A program made the position numbers and the translations under genes. This document shows, one piece after another, positions 44,657 through 53,017 of a stretch of 55,582 nucleotides of DNA (within the stretch, counting starts at the first letter, position 1; each line of letters starts with the position of its first letter). Source of the stretch: Eubacteriales Family XIII. Incertae Sedis bacterium (lineage in GTDB: Bacteria > Bacillota > Clostridia > Peptostreptococcales > Anaerovoracaceae); assembly GCA_031264295.1 (NCBI GenBank), contig JAISED010000059.1, positions 1 to 55,582 of the forward strand, read 5' to 3'. Under the pieces are notes generated by a model, which was not told the origin of the DNA, did not search any database, and worked only from the letters and a program-made list of their open reading frames with translations.

Positions 44657-45401
44657 CTATTCATTGGACTTAAACACCTACGAAACTGAAAGACTCACAG
44701 AAGGACTTTATGCGATCAATTACATCATTCCGACAGAGAATGAGGTGAACCTAATCGCCGCGCCCTTAGGCATCACAGGTGTGCGATTATATCCCTACTC
44801 ATGGGATAAAACTAGAGGTGTTCTGAAAAACCTTTCCTGGGATGAAGATCTGATGTTTCGGCATGTCTCTTGGCGTCCGGGCACGAGTGAGCTGTTTGCT
44901 CGGACATATTCAGTGTCTGAATTCTATAGAAGGCTGGAAAATCAGGGAGAGACCATGTTTTTCATGCCGGATTCCGAGATTTACAGTGTCGACATGCGTA
45001 CCGGCGCACATGAAAAATTGTTTGGCATAGAAAGTACAAATCTGATTGTGAGCACGGATATAGAGGCGTTTACCTTTGTCAACAATAAGATCATTGCATC
45101 GGTAAGCGAAGAAATCAAAGATGGGTTAGCGATAAATTCTGAACGCGGCTTGTATAGTTACGACCTTTCTGATGATACAAGGAAGATTTATCAATACGGG
45201 GAAAAACTCAAAGGGCTATCGCGATTTGTCTATATCTCAGACGACGAACGTTATGTTTATTACATAAGCATAAAGAATACAGACGGAATCGCTAACGCAC
45301 TCTGCGTATATGATACCGAGGAAGACAAGACAGATGTCATTTATGAGGCGGCTCTCGGTTTCAACTTTATAAACAACGCGACCGTACTGGAGGATTATTA
45401 A
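44657..45401 (+). pseudogene. 5'-truncated copy of the 47.5-kb lipoprotein gene
   Basis: From 44657 to its stop this sequence is collinear, without indels, with 47810-48554, at about 95% identity. It corresponds to the C-terminal 247 residues of the 357-residue lipoprotein. The 5' part with the signal peptide is missing and the homology begins abruptly in mid-gene. An in-frame TTG at 44664 is the earliest start but has no ribosome binding site. It was probably left by duplication followed by truncation near the IS element. Confidence 0.85.
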
Positions 45402-46030
45402 GTTTGGTTGGGGTAAGGCGACTCACCCGAGAATCTTCGTCTTTGATTGATGTAAGCAATCGTAAGTTGAAACGCCTGAAGTGTGAAAACCCATATCCCG
45501 CATTGAAACAATGCTGTAGACTTAATCTGGAGAAATAAGAAACCGCCTATGCACAAACTGCTCACGACCGACATTGTTTTACACCGGCGATACTTTTCTT
45601 TAGAAATTATCGGTCTCTTTGACGTGGCAATAGGCGAAAAAACGCAGATTACTGAAGCGGATAAAACGAGCAATAACATATATCCGGGAATCGGAATCGG
45701 CAGCAGGGGCAGGAGCTTTATTGCGAGAAAGAAAAAGACGAAACTGAACAGAAAGCATGTGATATTTGTTTTCATGTGCAATCCACCGGAGAAAATCCTT
45801 ACAGGTATTAAAATAGCTGCACATGAGAGAAACAACCACGCTTCTCCCCAGAAGAGGTAAAACAGAAATAGCAAAGCGAATTTCAGCACCTCGTTTTTTA
45901 AAACCTTTAAAGCATAGCCGAGCTTTAATACCCCTATATCATCCAGTTGCCCCTCTTGCTTTAACCGTGCAAATAAAAAGTTCAAACTATTGCCCACTAT
46001 GATCACCCATCTTTCCGTTAACGATTCCAT
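45398..46030 (-). CDS. agrB: AgrB-like accessory protein (peptide-processing membrane protease)
   Basis: A 210-residue membrane protein of the AgrB family, which cuts and cyclises an AgrD precursor into a peptide pheromone. The conserved RIFSGGLH is present with catalytic His85 and Cys92, seven residues apart as in Staphylococcus, followed by the FSPIATSKRPI segment. About five hydrophobic helices are seen. The gene appears intact, but no AgrD-like precursor is visible: downstream it meets the end of the truncated lipoprotein copy (4-base overlap), upstream lies a large inverted repeat. AgrC and AgrA partners are also absent from the window. Confidence 0.87.
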   Translation of the reverse strand: MESLTERWVIIVGNSLNFLFARLKQEGQLDDIGVLKLGYALKVLKNEVLKFALLFLFYLFWGEAWLFLSCAAILIPVRIFSGGLHMKTNITCFLFSFVFFFLAIKLLPLLPIPIPGYMLLLVLSASVICVFSPIATSKRPIISKEKYRRCKTMSVVSSLCIGGFLFLQIKSTALFQCGIWVFTLQAFQLTIAYINQRRRFSGESPYPNQT

Positions 46031-46070
46031 ATTAAGTATAACAGAAAATCAGAAAACAGATAGGCCTTCT

Positions 46071-46141
46071 GCGTAAAATGGCAAATACGTGCGCGAAATG
46101 CCAATTTTGTACATTTCACGCACGTATTTGCCATTTCGCGC
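46071..46141. repeat. Large inverted repeat in agrB divergent region
   Basis: Two 30-base arms (46071-46100 and 46112-46141) with only three mismatches around an 11-base loop. Inner arm sequence: TGGCAAATACGTGCG. No T-run follows on either strand. It lies between the agrB start and the promoter of the next plus-strand transcript, so it could be a regulator site or a mobile palindrome. Confidence 0.8.
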
Positions 46142-46149
46142 AAAGAGGC

Positions 46150-46177
46150 TTGTTTTTTGTTCTGCGGCGGCTATAAT
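46150..46177 (+). promoter_or_regulatory. Sigma-A promoter
   Basis: TTGTTT (46150-46155), 16 bases, perfect TATAAT (46172-46177), just after the inverted repeat. Confidence 0.65.
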
Positions 46178-46309
46178 ACTTAATAGGAAACGTCATAACT
46201 GGAAAAGAGGTGGTTCTATGAAAGAAATGCAAATTTGACTCCTAAGATTCCTTACGACACAGCGATCTATTTGAATAGATTCGTGAACATAGGAGGTGAA
46301 GAGCATTCT

Positions 46310-46453
46310 ATGTTTGCTATTAAAGATACAGGCGCCGGAACAGGAAGGAGCGAATATTGGATTGATTTATTTTTCGGTGCAAATAATGCCGCAAATAGAA
46401 CTGCTGCATCGAATTGGGGTGTACAGATAGTTAACTACGCTTATTCACTTTAA
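46310..46453 (+). CDS. Possible 47-residue peptide, or end of a frameshifted small protein
   Basis: AGGAGGTGA lies 9 bases before the ATG at 46310, which opens a 47-residue frame beginning MFAIKDTGAGTG and ending NYAYSL. The same frame is open upstream to 46235 (a TTG). Another ribosome site with ATG at 46218 starts a frame that stops after six residues in a different frame, so an original gene of about 78 residues may have suffered a frameshift near 46234. It is not recognised. It has no leader peptide or cleavage motif typical of AgrD. Confidence 0.4.
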   Translation: MFAIKDTGAGTGRSEYWIDLFFGANNAANRTAASNWGVQIVNYAYSL

Positions 46454-46510
46454 TACCTTAATTGAGCTAAATCAATACCGTTAACCTGAGTTCTTTTAAG
46501 ATACTTAACT

Positions 46511-46551
46511 TTGGCACAGTTGGTTTTTGTCGGAAAAACCAACTGTGCCAA
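46511..46551. terminator. Perfect 18-bp hairpin
   Basis: TTGGCACAGTTGGTTTTT pairs perfectly with its complement (46534-46551) around a 5-base loop. It is followed by TAATAATAAT rather than T, so it is a strong RNA or DNA hairpin, perhaps a terminator for the small gene upstream in either direction (the 3' arm begins with A, its 5' arm ends with T). Confidence 0.5.
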
Positions 46552-46601
46552 TAATAATAATAATTAATCAATGAAATACTGTTAGTGATAAAGGAGATAG
46601 T

Positions 46602-46667
46602 GTGAAAGTCTATATTTTATCACTGTTTAGGCCGCATGTATCAGCGGTGGAATGGGGGCTAAAATGA
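46602..46667 (+). CDS. 21-residue leader peptide, coupled to next gene
   Basis: AAAGGAG lies before a GTG that opens MKVYILSLFRPHVSAVEWGLK. The stop TGA overlaps the ATG of the next gene in the classic ATGA arrangement. This fixes the following start at 46664 and suggests translational coupling. It is the second such short coupled leader in this window. Confidence 0.55.
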   Translation: MKVYILSLFRPHVSAVEWGLK

Positions 46668-47398
46668 GACATAAGGCAAGGGCGTTGCTGGTATTACTGT
46701 GTGTAGTGATTATTGTTTCTATTGGCGTATTTAGTAATGCAATGAGTAAAGTCGAGAATAAAAAAGAAGAGCCCGGTAATGAAATAAAAGAAATCGCCGC
46801 CGAAATAGAAGATGCCGCTGACGCTATAAGGTCTTCCGGCGATATAACAGCAATAGAGGCCTATGAAATTGCATATCCAAAGGCAAAGGAATGGATTCCT
46901 GAAGCAAAGTTGATTGATATCTCAAGTACAGATGCGGGCGGATCACCAACGATAAAATCCGGAATGAATGGAAAGCGCGATGCCTGGTATGTTTATTTTG
47001 GCAACGAAGAGGCTACCAAAACCTGTCACATCCTGGTTGACAAGGACGGGGTTGCAGATGTTCACAACATGGAAGAAAGTGCTTCATCCCGAGGATTATT
47101 TGAAATTTCGGATATTAAAGTCACATTTGAAGAAGCTTATGAAATAGCTGTTGAACAAAAGGGCTTACAGCCAGGCGATCCCGAACATCCCGAAGATTGG
47201 CTAATCGGTTATCATTATGAGCTGAGATATGCCACCTTTCAAGACGATGATAAACGCTTGATTGCCACTGTAACGGAAATTTCGCCAAACGGAAATTTCG
47301 CACAAGTTACTATAGATCAGGAGACCGAAGAAATTCTCTTCGCTCAAGAAAAGATAGGATATGATGAAGACGGGCATTCCATGTGGGGTGATTTTTAA
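46664..47398 (+). CDS. Membrane-anchored protein with PepSY-like repeats
   Basis: A 244-residue protein with an N-terminal hydrophobic anchor (LLVLLCVVIIVSIGVFS) but no lipobox. The outer part has two similar segments beginning ITAIEAYEIAYPKA and VTFEEAYEIAVEQK, each followed by beta strands, reminiscent of PepSY domains; this is a weak resemblance. The start is set by an ATGA overlap with the leader peptide. An earlier ATG at 46652 is less likely. Function unknown; it may inhibit or bind a protease or peptide at the cell surface. Confidence 0.7.
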   Translation: MRHKARALLVLLCVVIIVSIGVFSNAMSKVENKKEEPGNEIKEIAAEIEDAADAIRSSGDITAIEAYEIAYPKAKEWIPEAKLIDISSTDAGGSPTIKSGMNGKRDAWYVYFGNEEATKTCHILVDKDGVADVHNMEESASSRGLFEISDIKVTFEEAYEIAVEQKGLQPGDPEHPEDWLIGYHYELRYATFQDDDKRLIATVTEISPNGNFAQVTIDQETEEILFAQEKIGYDEDGHSMWGDF

Positions 47399-47480
47399 GT
47401 AGGTGTGGTTTATGTGTTGATTTTATATGATATACCGTGGATAAGTCGGTTATAAAGATGAAGAGCAAGGAGGGCGGTCG

Positions 47481-48554
47481 TTGTTGAGAAAACGTATACC
47501 TATATTTCTTTTTGTACTTATTTGCTCCATAACCGGTTGTTCATATGAAGCATTGAGCACATCTGTTTCCAATGATCAACCCAAGTACATTTCATTCACG
47601 GTAACAAACAAAATAATCGGCGAAACCGAAGATAAGGAATTCGAAAGTCATGTTTTCTGTTATGATCTTCAAACGCATGATGTACAGGAAGTAGGCGTCG
47701 TTCCATATAATTCGCAGTATCCCTTGACCGCATATGACAGACCGTCAAATAAGATATACTATTCGGCATCAACTTTAAAGGGAGAACGGCAGCATACAGG
47801 CGATCAGCTCTATTCATTGGACTTAAACACCAACGAAACGGAAAGGCTCACAGAAGGACTTTATGCGATCAATTACATCATTCCGACAGAGAATGAGGTG
47901 AACCTAATCGCCGCGCCTTTAGGCGTCACAGGTGTACGATTATATCCATATTCATGGGATAAAACTAGCGGTATTCTGAAAAACCTTTCTTGGGATGAAG
48001 ATATGATGTTTCGGCATGTCTCTTGGCGTCCGGGCACGAGTGAGCTGTTTGCTCGGACATATTCGGTGTCTGAATTCTATAGAAGGCTGGAAAATCAGGG
48101 AGAGACCATGTTTTTCATGCCGGATTCCGAGATTTACAGCGTCGACATGCGCACCGGCGCACATGAAAAATTGTTTGGCATAGAAAGTACAAATCTGATT
48201 GTGGGCACGGATATAGAGGTGTTTACTTTTGTCAACAATAAGATCATTGCATCGGTAAGCGAAGAAATCAAAGACGGGTTCGCGGTAAGATCTGAACGCG
48301 GTTTGTATAGTTATGACCTTTCTGATAATGAAAGGACGATTTATCAATACGGGGAAAAACTCAAAGGGCTATCGCAATTTGTCTATATCTCAGACGACGA
48401 ACGTTATGTTTATTACATAAGCATAACGAATACAGACGTAATCGCTAACACACTTTGCGTGTACGATACTGAGGAAGACAAGACAGATGTCATTTATGAG
48501 GCGGCTCTCGGTTTCGACTTTATAAACAATGCGACTATACTGGCGGACTATTAG
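47481..48554 (+). CDS. Lipoprotein, beta-propeller-like (intact copy)
   Basis: A 357-residue lipoprotein with lipobox ITGC (Cys20). The mature part consists of repeating beta strands (FCYDLQTHDVQEV; QLYSLDLNTNETERLTEGLYAINYIIP; YSVDMRTGAHEKLFGIE) like TolB/DUF5050 propellers. The start is a TTG 8 bases after AGGAGG; the codon after it is also TTG, so the exact start is open. A 5'-truncated near-identical copy lies at 44657-45401, and a related but diverged copy at 49943. An ABC transporter follows 27 bases later. Confidence 0.8.
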   Translation: MLRKRIPIFLFVLICSITGCSYEALSTSVSNDQPKYISFTVTNKIIGETEDKEFESHVFCYDLQTHDVQEVGVVPYNSQYPLTAYDRPSNKIYYSASTLKGERQHTGDQLYSLDLNTNETERLTEGLYAINYIIPTENEVNLIAAPLGVTGVRLYPYSWDKTSGILKNLSWDEDMMFRHVSWRPGTSELFARTYSVSEFYRRLENQGETMFFMPDSEIYSVDMRTGAHEKLFGIESTNLIVGTDIEVFTFVNNKIIASVSEEIKDGFAVRSERGLYSYDLSDNERTIYQYGEKLKGLSQFVYISDDERYVYYISITNTDVIANTLCVYDTEEDKTDVIYEAALGFDFINNATILADY

Positions 48555-48581
48555 TTTGCTTATAAGCAGGGAGATGCAGCC

Positions 48582-49283
48582 ATGATAAGTGTTAAGGATT
48601 TACAGAAAAACTATAAGCACTTTTGTCTCAATATATCAGCGCTTGAGTTTAAAGATGGAGCTGTTTACGCCCTGGTAGGCGCCAATGGCGCGGGTAAAAC
48701 AACATTACTGTCATGTTTGACGAATCAAATAAGCTATATGGGTGGAATTTACTATGACGGGAAGTTGCTGAAAGAAAACCGGGAAGAAATTTTGTCATAT
48801 ACCGGATTCGTAGGGGAACGTCTAAACTTCTATGGCGACGCGCTTGTGCGGCAGTACTTTTCATTCATGAAATCTTTCTATCCTGACTGGGATAATGACA
48901 CATTCGCCGATCTTAAGAGTAAACTGGCGGTAGATGTTTATGAGAAGGTGAAGCTTAAGAATCTGTCCAGGGGCAATGCATTAAAGGTCGGACTCATAGC
49001 CTGCCTCTCATGCAGGCACAAATATATCATATTGGACGAGCCAACGTCGGGTCTGGACGTGGCGATGAGGCAGGAGTTTTATGGGATAATCAATACGCAT
49101 ATAAGCCACGAAGCTACTGTGATTTTTTCAACACATATGGTGGAGGACATAGATAGCATGGCTTCACACCTCGTATTACTAAACAACGGAGTCATTGTTT
49201 TAAACGATAAGATTGATTCATTAGTGCAAAATAATGGAAACGAAAATCTCAGAAACATCATTATTCAGAATATAACAGTTTAG
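48582..49283 (+). CDS. ABC transporter ATPase
   Basis: A 233-residue ABC ATPase of the exporter/YtrB type: Walker A VGANGAGKTTL, signature LKNLSRGNALKVGL (LSRGN variant of LSGGQ), Walker B YIILDEPTSGLD and the switch FSTHMVEDID. The weakened signature is typical of YtrB-like families that accompany small ABC-2 permeases. GGGAG precedes the ATG. The next gene is the membrane partner. Its operon with two lipoproteins suggests peptide export, self-resistance or envelope stress; unknown in detail. Confidence 0.88.
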   Translation: MISVKDLQKNYKHFCLNISALEFKDGAVYALVGANGAGKTTLLSCLTNQISYMGGIYYDGKLLKENREEILSYTGFVGERLNFYGDALVRQYFSFMKSFYPDWDNDTFADLKSKLAVDVYEKVKLKNLSRGNALKVGLIACLSCRHKYIILDEPTSGLDVAMRQEFYGIINTHISHEATVIFSTHMVEDIDSMASHLVLLNNGVIVLNDKIDSLVQNNGNENLRNIIIQNITV

Positions 49284-49292
49284 GAGATAAAC

Positions 49293-49922
49293 GTGAAGAA
49301 GCTGATCTGGCTTGAATATATGGTTTCCAAACAAGGGCTTTTATTAGCCGGTGGATTTTATGTGTGCTTTGTTGTAATGGCAATACTGGGGGAGCGCAGT
49401 AATGCGAATTGGTTATATTTTTTACCATCCATGATATCAGGCCTTACATTGAATAGGGCTATTACTTATTTCGATAGATATGATATGGATAGAGTATATA
49501 TCCTACTGCCTATTAAAATATCAAAAACCATTGGGGCGAAATATATATTTCACAATACTGTTCTGCTGGTGTTTTCAGTCATAGTGTGCGTGACCTATGT
49601 AATGACCCAATATGTTGGAGATTATGCCGGCTTCAATATAAATTTTGCGCTGATCTATTTAGGAATAGGATTGGTCATGGTAAATGCCGGCTTATGTGGA
49701 TACTATTTTTTAGGAGCGGTAGATGCACAAATGATACCAGTAGTGATTATGTTAATTGTCGTTTGCTTTCTTAATCAGTTGATGCGAGTGCATGTGACAA
49801 TGGCAATGGGCGTTGTTACCATCCTTATTGCAATGGGCATAAGCATAATACTTTATTTATGCGCTTGCGTCTATGTAGCAGCCAATGCCATAGGGCGGAT
49901 CAACATAAAGAGAATACCGTGA
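49293..49922 (+). CDS. ABC-2 type permease
   Basis: A 209-residue membrane protein with six hydrophobic segments in the ABC-2 layout. It starts with GTG, 8 bases after AGGAG. The gene lies 9 bases after the ATPase gene, with which it should form a transporter. The sequence of the first helices (LIWLEYMVSKQGLLLAGGFYVCF) is typical of YtrC/D-like permeases; the substrate is unknown. Confidence 0.8.
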   Translation: MKKLIWLEYMVSKQGLLLAGGFYVCFVVMAILGERSNANWLYFLPSMISGLTLNRAITYFDRYDMDRVYILLPIKISKTIGAKYIFHNTVLLVFSVIVCVTYVMTQYVGDYAGFNINFALIYLGIGLVMVNAGLCGYYFLGAVDAQMIPVVIMLIVVCFLNQLMRVHVTMAMGVVTILIAMGISIILYLCACVYVAANAIGRINIKRIP

Positions 49923-49942
49923 TTAAAAAAGAGGGAGACTAC

Positions 49943-50983
49943 ATGAAACCGAAAAGCATTATTCTAGCAAGCGCCGCCGCATTGCTGTTGTTGGGTATTT
50001 CTGTATATTCAATATATAATATGCAAATAAACAAAACCCATAATTCGAGGGAATACATTAGTATTACTGTAAACTATGAAGCCTCTTATGATGAAGTGAA
50101 TGACTATGCCGAGTATGGGGTGTCGATATACGTATATGATTTACAGAGCGCAGAAATATCCGAAGTATTCAGTTTTCCGCAAAACTCGATGTATGCTCTG
50201 GGCGTCTATGATAAAAAATCAAATTCGGTTTATTACACGAAAGAGAAAGACAATAACACATATGAAAGGCAACGCACGGGCGATCAGATTTATAAATATA
50301 ATCTGGATACCGGCGTTGATACAATGTTAACGGAAGACTTATTGGCGATAAACTATATCATTCCAGTTGACGGCGCTGTCTTTTTTGTTGCCGCACGGAT
50401 GAATAATAGATCTTTAGCTTTGGGTAAGATCAACTTAAGCGATGGTACTATTGAGTACTGGAAAGAAAGCGATACGCTATCAGCTCAAACGATCAGTATT
50501 GATAGAATTCAAAAGCGCATATATACGGCAGTATATGACAGTGCGGAACGAGATATTGCTACGGATTTATTTAACTCAGGCGCTAGTACGCATCCTGTTG
50601 CATATAAACACTCTATTTATTCATACAACTATAATTTGGATGATAAACAGGAGATTCTAAGCAAAGATGATATGGGAATATATTCGGTTTATGCCAGGGA
50701 TAATCGGCTGCTATACGGCGCTCTTGATTTAACAGTATTTCCGGATGAGGCTTATGATATGTCAGAAGTGATAGATATAAATAGTAAGGATGTGTTATTT
50801 CAATCGGAAGAGCATTTTTCGCGGAGGGGTGGCGGTTTTTCACAAGACCTAAAGGGCGTTTATTCCGCAGTACGAACCGATGATTTTGCGGGAATAGAAT
50901 ATTTTGATTTTGAAACACAGGAACGCAAAACGATTACTGCAATTGATTTTGGATATTTAGGAAGTATTCAGCTTATGTATTAG
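49943..50983 (+). CDS. Membrane-anchored beta-propeller-like protein (paralogue)
   Basis: A 346-residue protein with an N-terminal hydrophobic anchor (IILASAAALLLLGISVYSIY) without a lipobox cysteine. It is clearly related to the 47481 lipoprotein: RQRTGDQIYKYNLDTGVDTMLTEDLLAINYIIP matches RQHTGDQLYSLDLNT...LTEGLYAINYIIP. The ATG at 49943 has GAGGGAG upstream; an earlier ATG inside the permease gene belongs to a non-functional extension. It follows the ABC pair and shares its operon. Confidence 0.78.
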   Translation: MKPKSIILASAAALLLLGISVYSIYNMQINKTHNSREYISITVNYEASYDEVNDYAEYGVSIYVYDLQSAEISEVFSFPQNSMYALGVYDKKSNSVYYTKEKDNNTYERQRTGDQIYKYNLDTGVDTMLTEDLLAINYIIPVDGAVFFVAARMNNRSLALGKINLSDGTIEYWKESDTLSAQTISIDRIQKRIYTAVYDSAERDIATDLFNSGASTHPVAYKHSIYSYNYNLDDKQEILSKDDMGIYSVYARDNRLLYGALDLTVFPDEAYDMSEVIDINSKDVLFQSEEHFSRRGGGFSQDLKGVYSAVRTDDFAGIEYFDFETQERKTITAIDFGYLGSIQLMY

Positions 50984-51050
50984 TCCGAAAAGCAGATGCC
51001 ATTTTTGTGCATTTTGCATAAGGACTGTTGCTTGTGAAAGGAATGTGTTC

Positions 51051-52003
51051 GTGAAAAAAACAACTGCGGCGATTCTTATCGTAGTATTTATTTTCTGTTC
51101 GGCTTGCGAAAGAAATACCGAATCTGAGGGTCTGTTTATAGGTTTTATCAATACAGACAATGAGACTGTGCTGACTCAATATGATATTCGCAAAAATGAT
51201 TTCGCCTTGCTTAAAACATACCCTGCCTTTGCATTTGCAGAGGAATGTGCATTGGCCAATGACGAAACAACATTGGCATATACAATGTGGGACGGAGATG
51301 GTCGCAGCAGGCGATTGCTTATTGAAAACCTCCGCTCAGGGGAAACAGATGAATATTATTTAGGAGACAATTTGTCGATTGAGTATCCTGTTTTTGTAAA
51401 TGACGCACAGTTAGCACTAAGAAAAACAGTAGTGTCAGATGGATTTCCCAACGAGAGTATTTGCATTTTTGACCCTAATGACGGGAGAGAAGAGATCGCT
51501 GGTGAAGTGATTGATATTATCACGATAAAGATCGATGATGACGGCAATAAAACTTATGGCCTCACGCAGGATGAGTTTGATAAGTTATTAAATGATTATG
51601 GCGGGGAACATGAGGATATAGATAAAACAGGGTCAAGGATATTTATGAAATACTCCCCTCCGATTCGAGATTATGACGGGAACGGTATTTATTACTCTGC
51701 GTCACTATACAGGAATGCTGCAATACAGGGAACCGGGCTTGTCCTCGCATCCGGTATATGGCATTAGACTTAGAAACAAGAAATGCACAAGTGCTCATCG
51801 AGCCAACAGACGCCGAGTATGTGAATCTCGATCCGGTTTTCATCTCCAATCAACAGTTTACGTACCTGAGCATTGTAAAGGGCGGCGACGAGAATAGCGC
51901 CACCAGATACATATACGATTTGAATGACAATTCGCGTAAAGGCGTAAAAGTTATTTTTAATGGGCAGATTGAAACATTGAGACGGTTTTCGCTGTTACGT
52001 TAA
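51051..52003 (+). pseudogene. Lipoprotein of the same family, interrupted by a frameshift
   Basis: A GTG at 51051 (AAAGGA upstream) opens a lipoprotein with lipobox CSAC. Its frame ends at 51767 after GLVLASGIWH, but the other frame from 51758 continues with LDLETRNAQVLIEP... to 52003, as expected for the rest of a propeller protein of about 315 residues. The junction sits near the repeated TAT of 'ggtatatggc', so one indel accounts for it. It could be a genuine decay or a sequencing error. Confidence 0.7.
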
Positions 52004-52013
52004 ATGCATTTAA

Positions 52014-52640
52014 TTGGAAGTCAAAAAATCAATAACCGTCTTTCCTGCGATGTTGGAGAACATATACAGGATAGTGCCATGGTTGCTGATCGTGGGTATG
52101 GGCGTGGGGTCTGTTCATGCTTTTGTACATACTCCATTCAGTAAAACTCCTGCCGTATTGCGACTGCCTATTGTAATAGTGTCTTTGATAGTCATGCTTG
52201 CGCTGACATGGTGGTTCCGCGATATGCTCATGCATGAAAAAATCAATAATTATTTCATGGCGTTAGCGGTCTGTTTGGTACATTACACGTATATTGGACA
52301 AAACGGTTTTTTTAAACCCATCTGGGGAAAAGGCAAGACAAATCTATATACACTGAGGGCTTTGTTTGCAGCTTTGAGCGCATTGAGTGTTGTTGTGATA
52401 TATATTTTAGATCCGTTTTCGATGGCGAGGGTATTTATGCAAAGCGGCGATTCGATATTATTGATAGTAATTATGTCATTGTACTCATTTGCTTTGACTA
52501 TGTTTTTTTCTCGTTTGGAATTAAAATTAGTCCCTGCCGTTGGCAGCACCGACTCATACCGTGCGTGGCTGAGTATTCCCGCAGTTATGATCAGTACTGT
52601 GCTTGTTTTTATCTGGATTATCGCCGATGGGCAAGTTTAA
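52014..52640 (+). CDS. Unknown multi-pass membrane protein
   Basis: A 208-residue protein with about five hydrophobic helices and a Trp-rich loop (LALTWWFRDMLMHEKINNYFMALAVC). No family recognised. The start is uncertain: an in-frame TTG at 52014 or the ATG at 52050 have no convincing ribosome binding site. Its last 84 bases are inside an 89-bp sequence repeated exactly at 54291-54379, which indicates a duplication event at its 3' end. Confidence 0.6.
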   Translation: MEVKKSITVFPAMLENIYRIVPWLLIVGMGVGSVHAFVHTPFSKTPAVLRLPIVIVSLIVMLALTWWFRDMLMHEKINNYFMALAVCLVHYTYIGQNGFFKPIWGKGKTNLYTLRALFAALSALSVVVIYILDPFSMARVFMQSGDSILLIVIMSLYSFALTMFFSRLELKLVPAVGSTDSYRAWLSIPAVMISTVLVFIWIIADGQV

Positions 52641-52645
52641 ATAGG
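52557..52645. repeat. 89-bp exact direct repeat, copy 1
   Basis: Identical to 54291-54379; covers the end and stop codon of the membrane protein gene. The identity stops at different bases on each side. Confidence 0.95.
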
Positions 52646-53017
52646 TCTGTTGACTTTCAAAAAGCTAACATTTTAAGGATTTGAGGGTTGCGTGTTGGCG
52701 TGTTGGCCTCTCACCTGTCCGCGAGCAAGTTTTCATGCAACGGCGGTGTTTAAGCAATCCGAATCAAAGCAGTCAATTTCAATAGATCGTTCCTTTTGCC
52801 TTGGGCGTAACACCTAGCCTTTTTCAATCCTATACTCGAAGAAGAATCCTTCATCGACATACATCTTGCCGTAAAATCATCGCAAATAAGGTTTAAAAAC
52901 CTCGCAAATGTCCATAAACGTTGATATGCGAGCTGTTTTTTGAGACACGACACCCCGGGGTTTTCGTGATTTCCCGTATCGTTTAGCAACTTTCCCGACT
53001 GGTTCCGGGACAAGGGA
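52646..53017. other. Non-coding stretch between repeat and Rpn gene
   Basis: About 370 bases without a supportable gene. A minus-strand frame at 52750-53088 has no ribosome site and an odd composition. It may be remnant coding sequence brought in with the Rpn gene. Confidence 0.3.
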
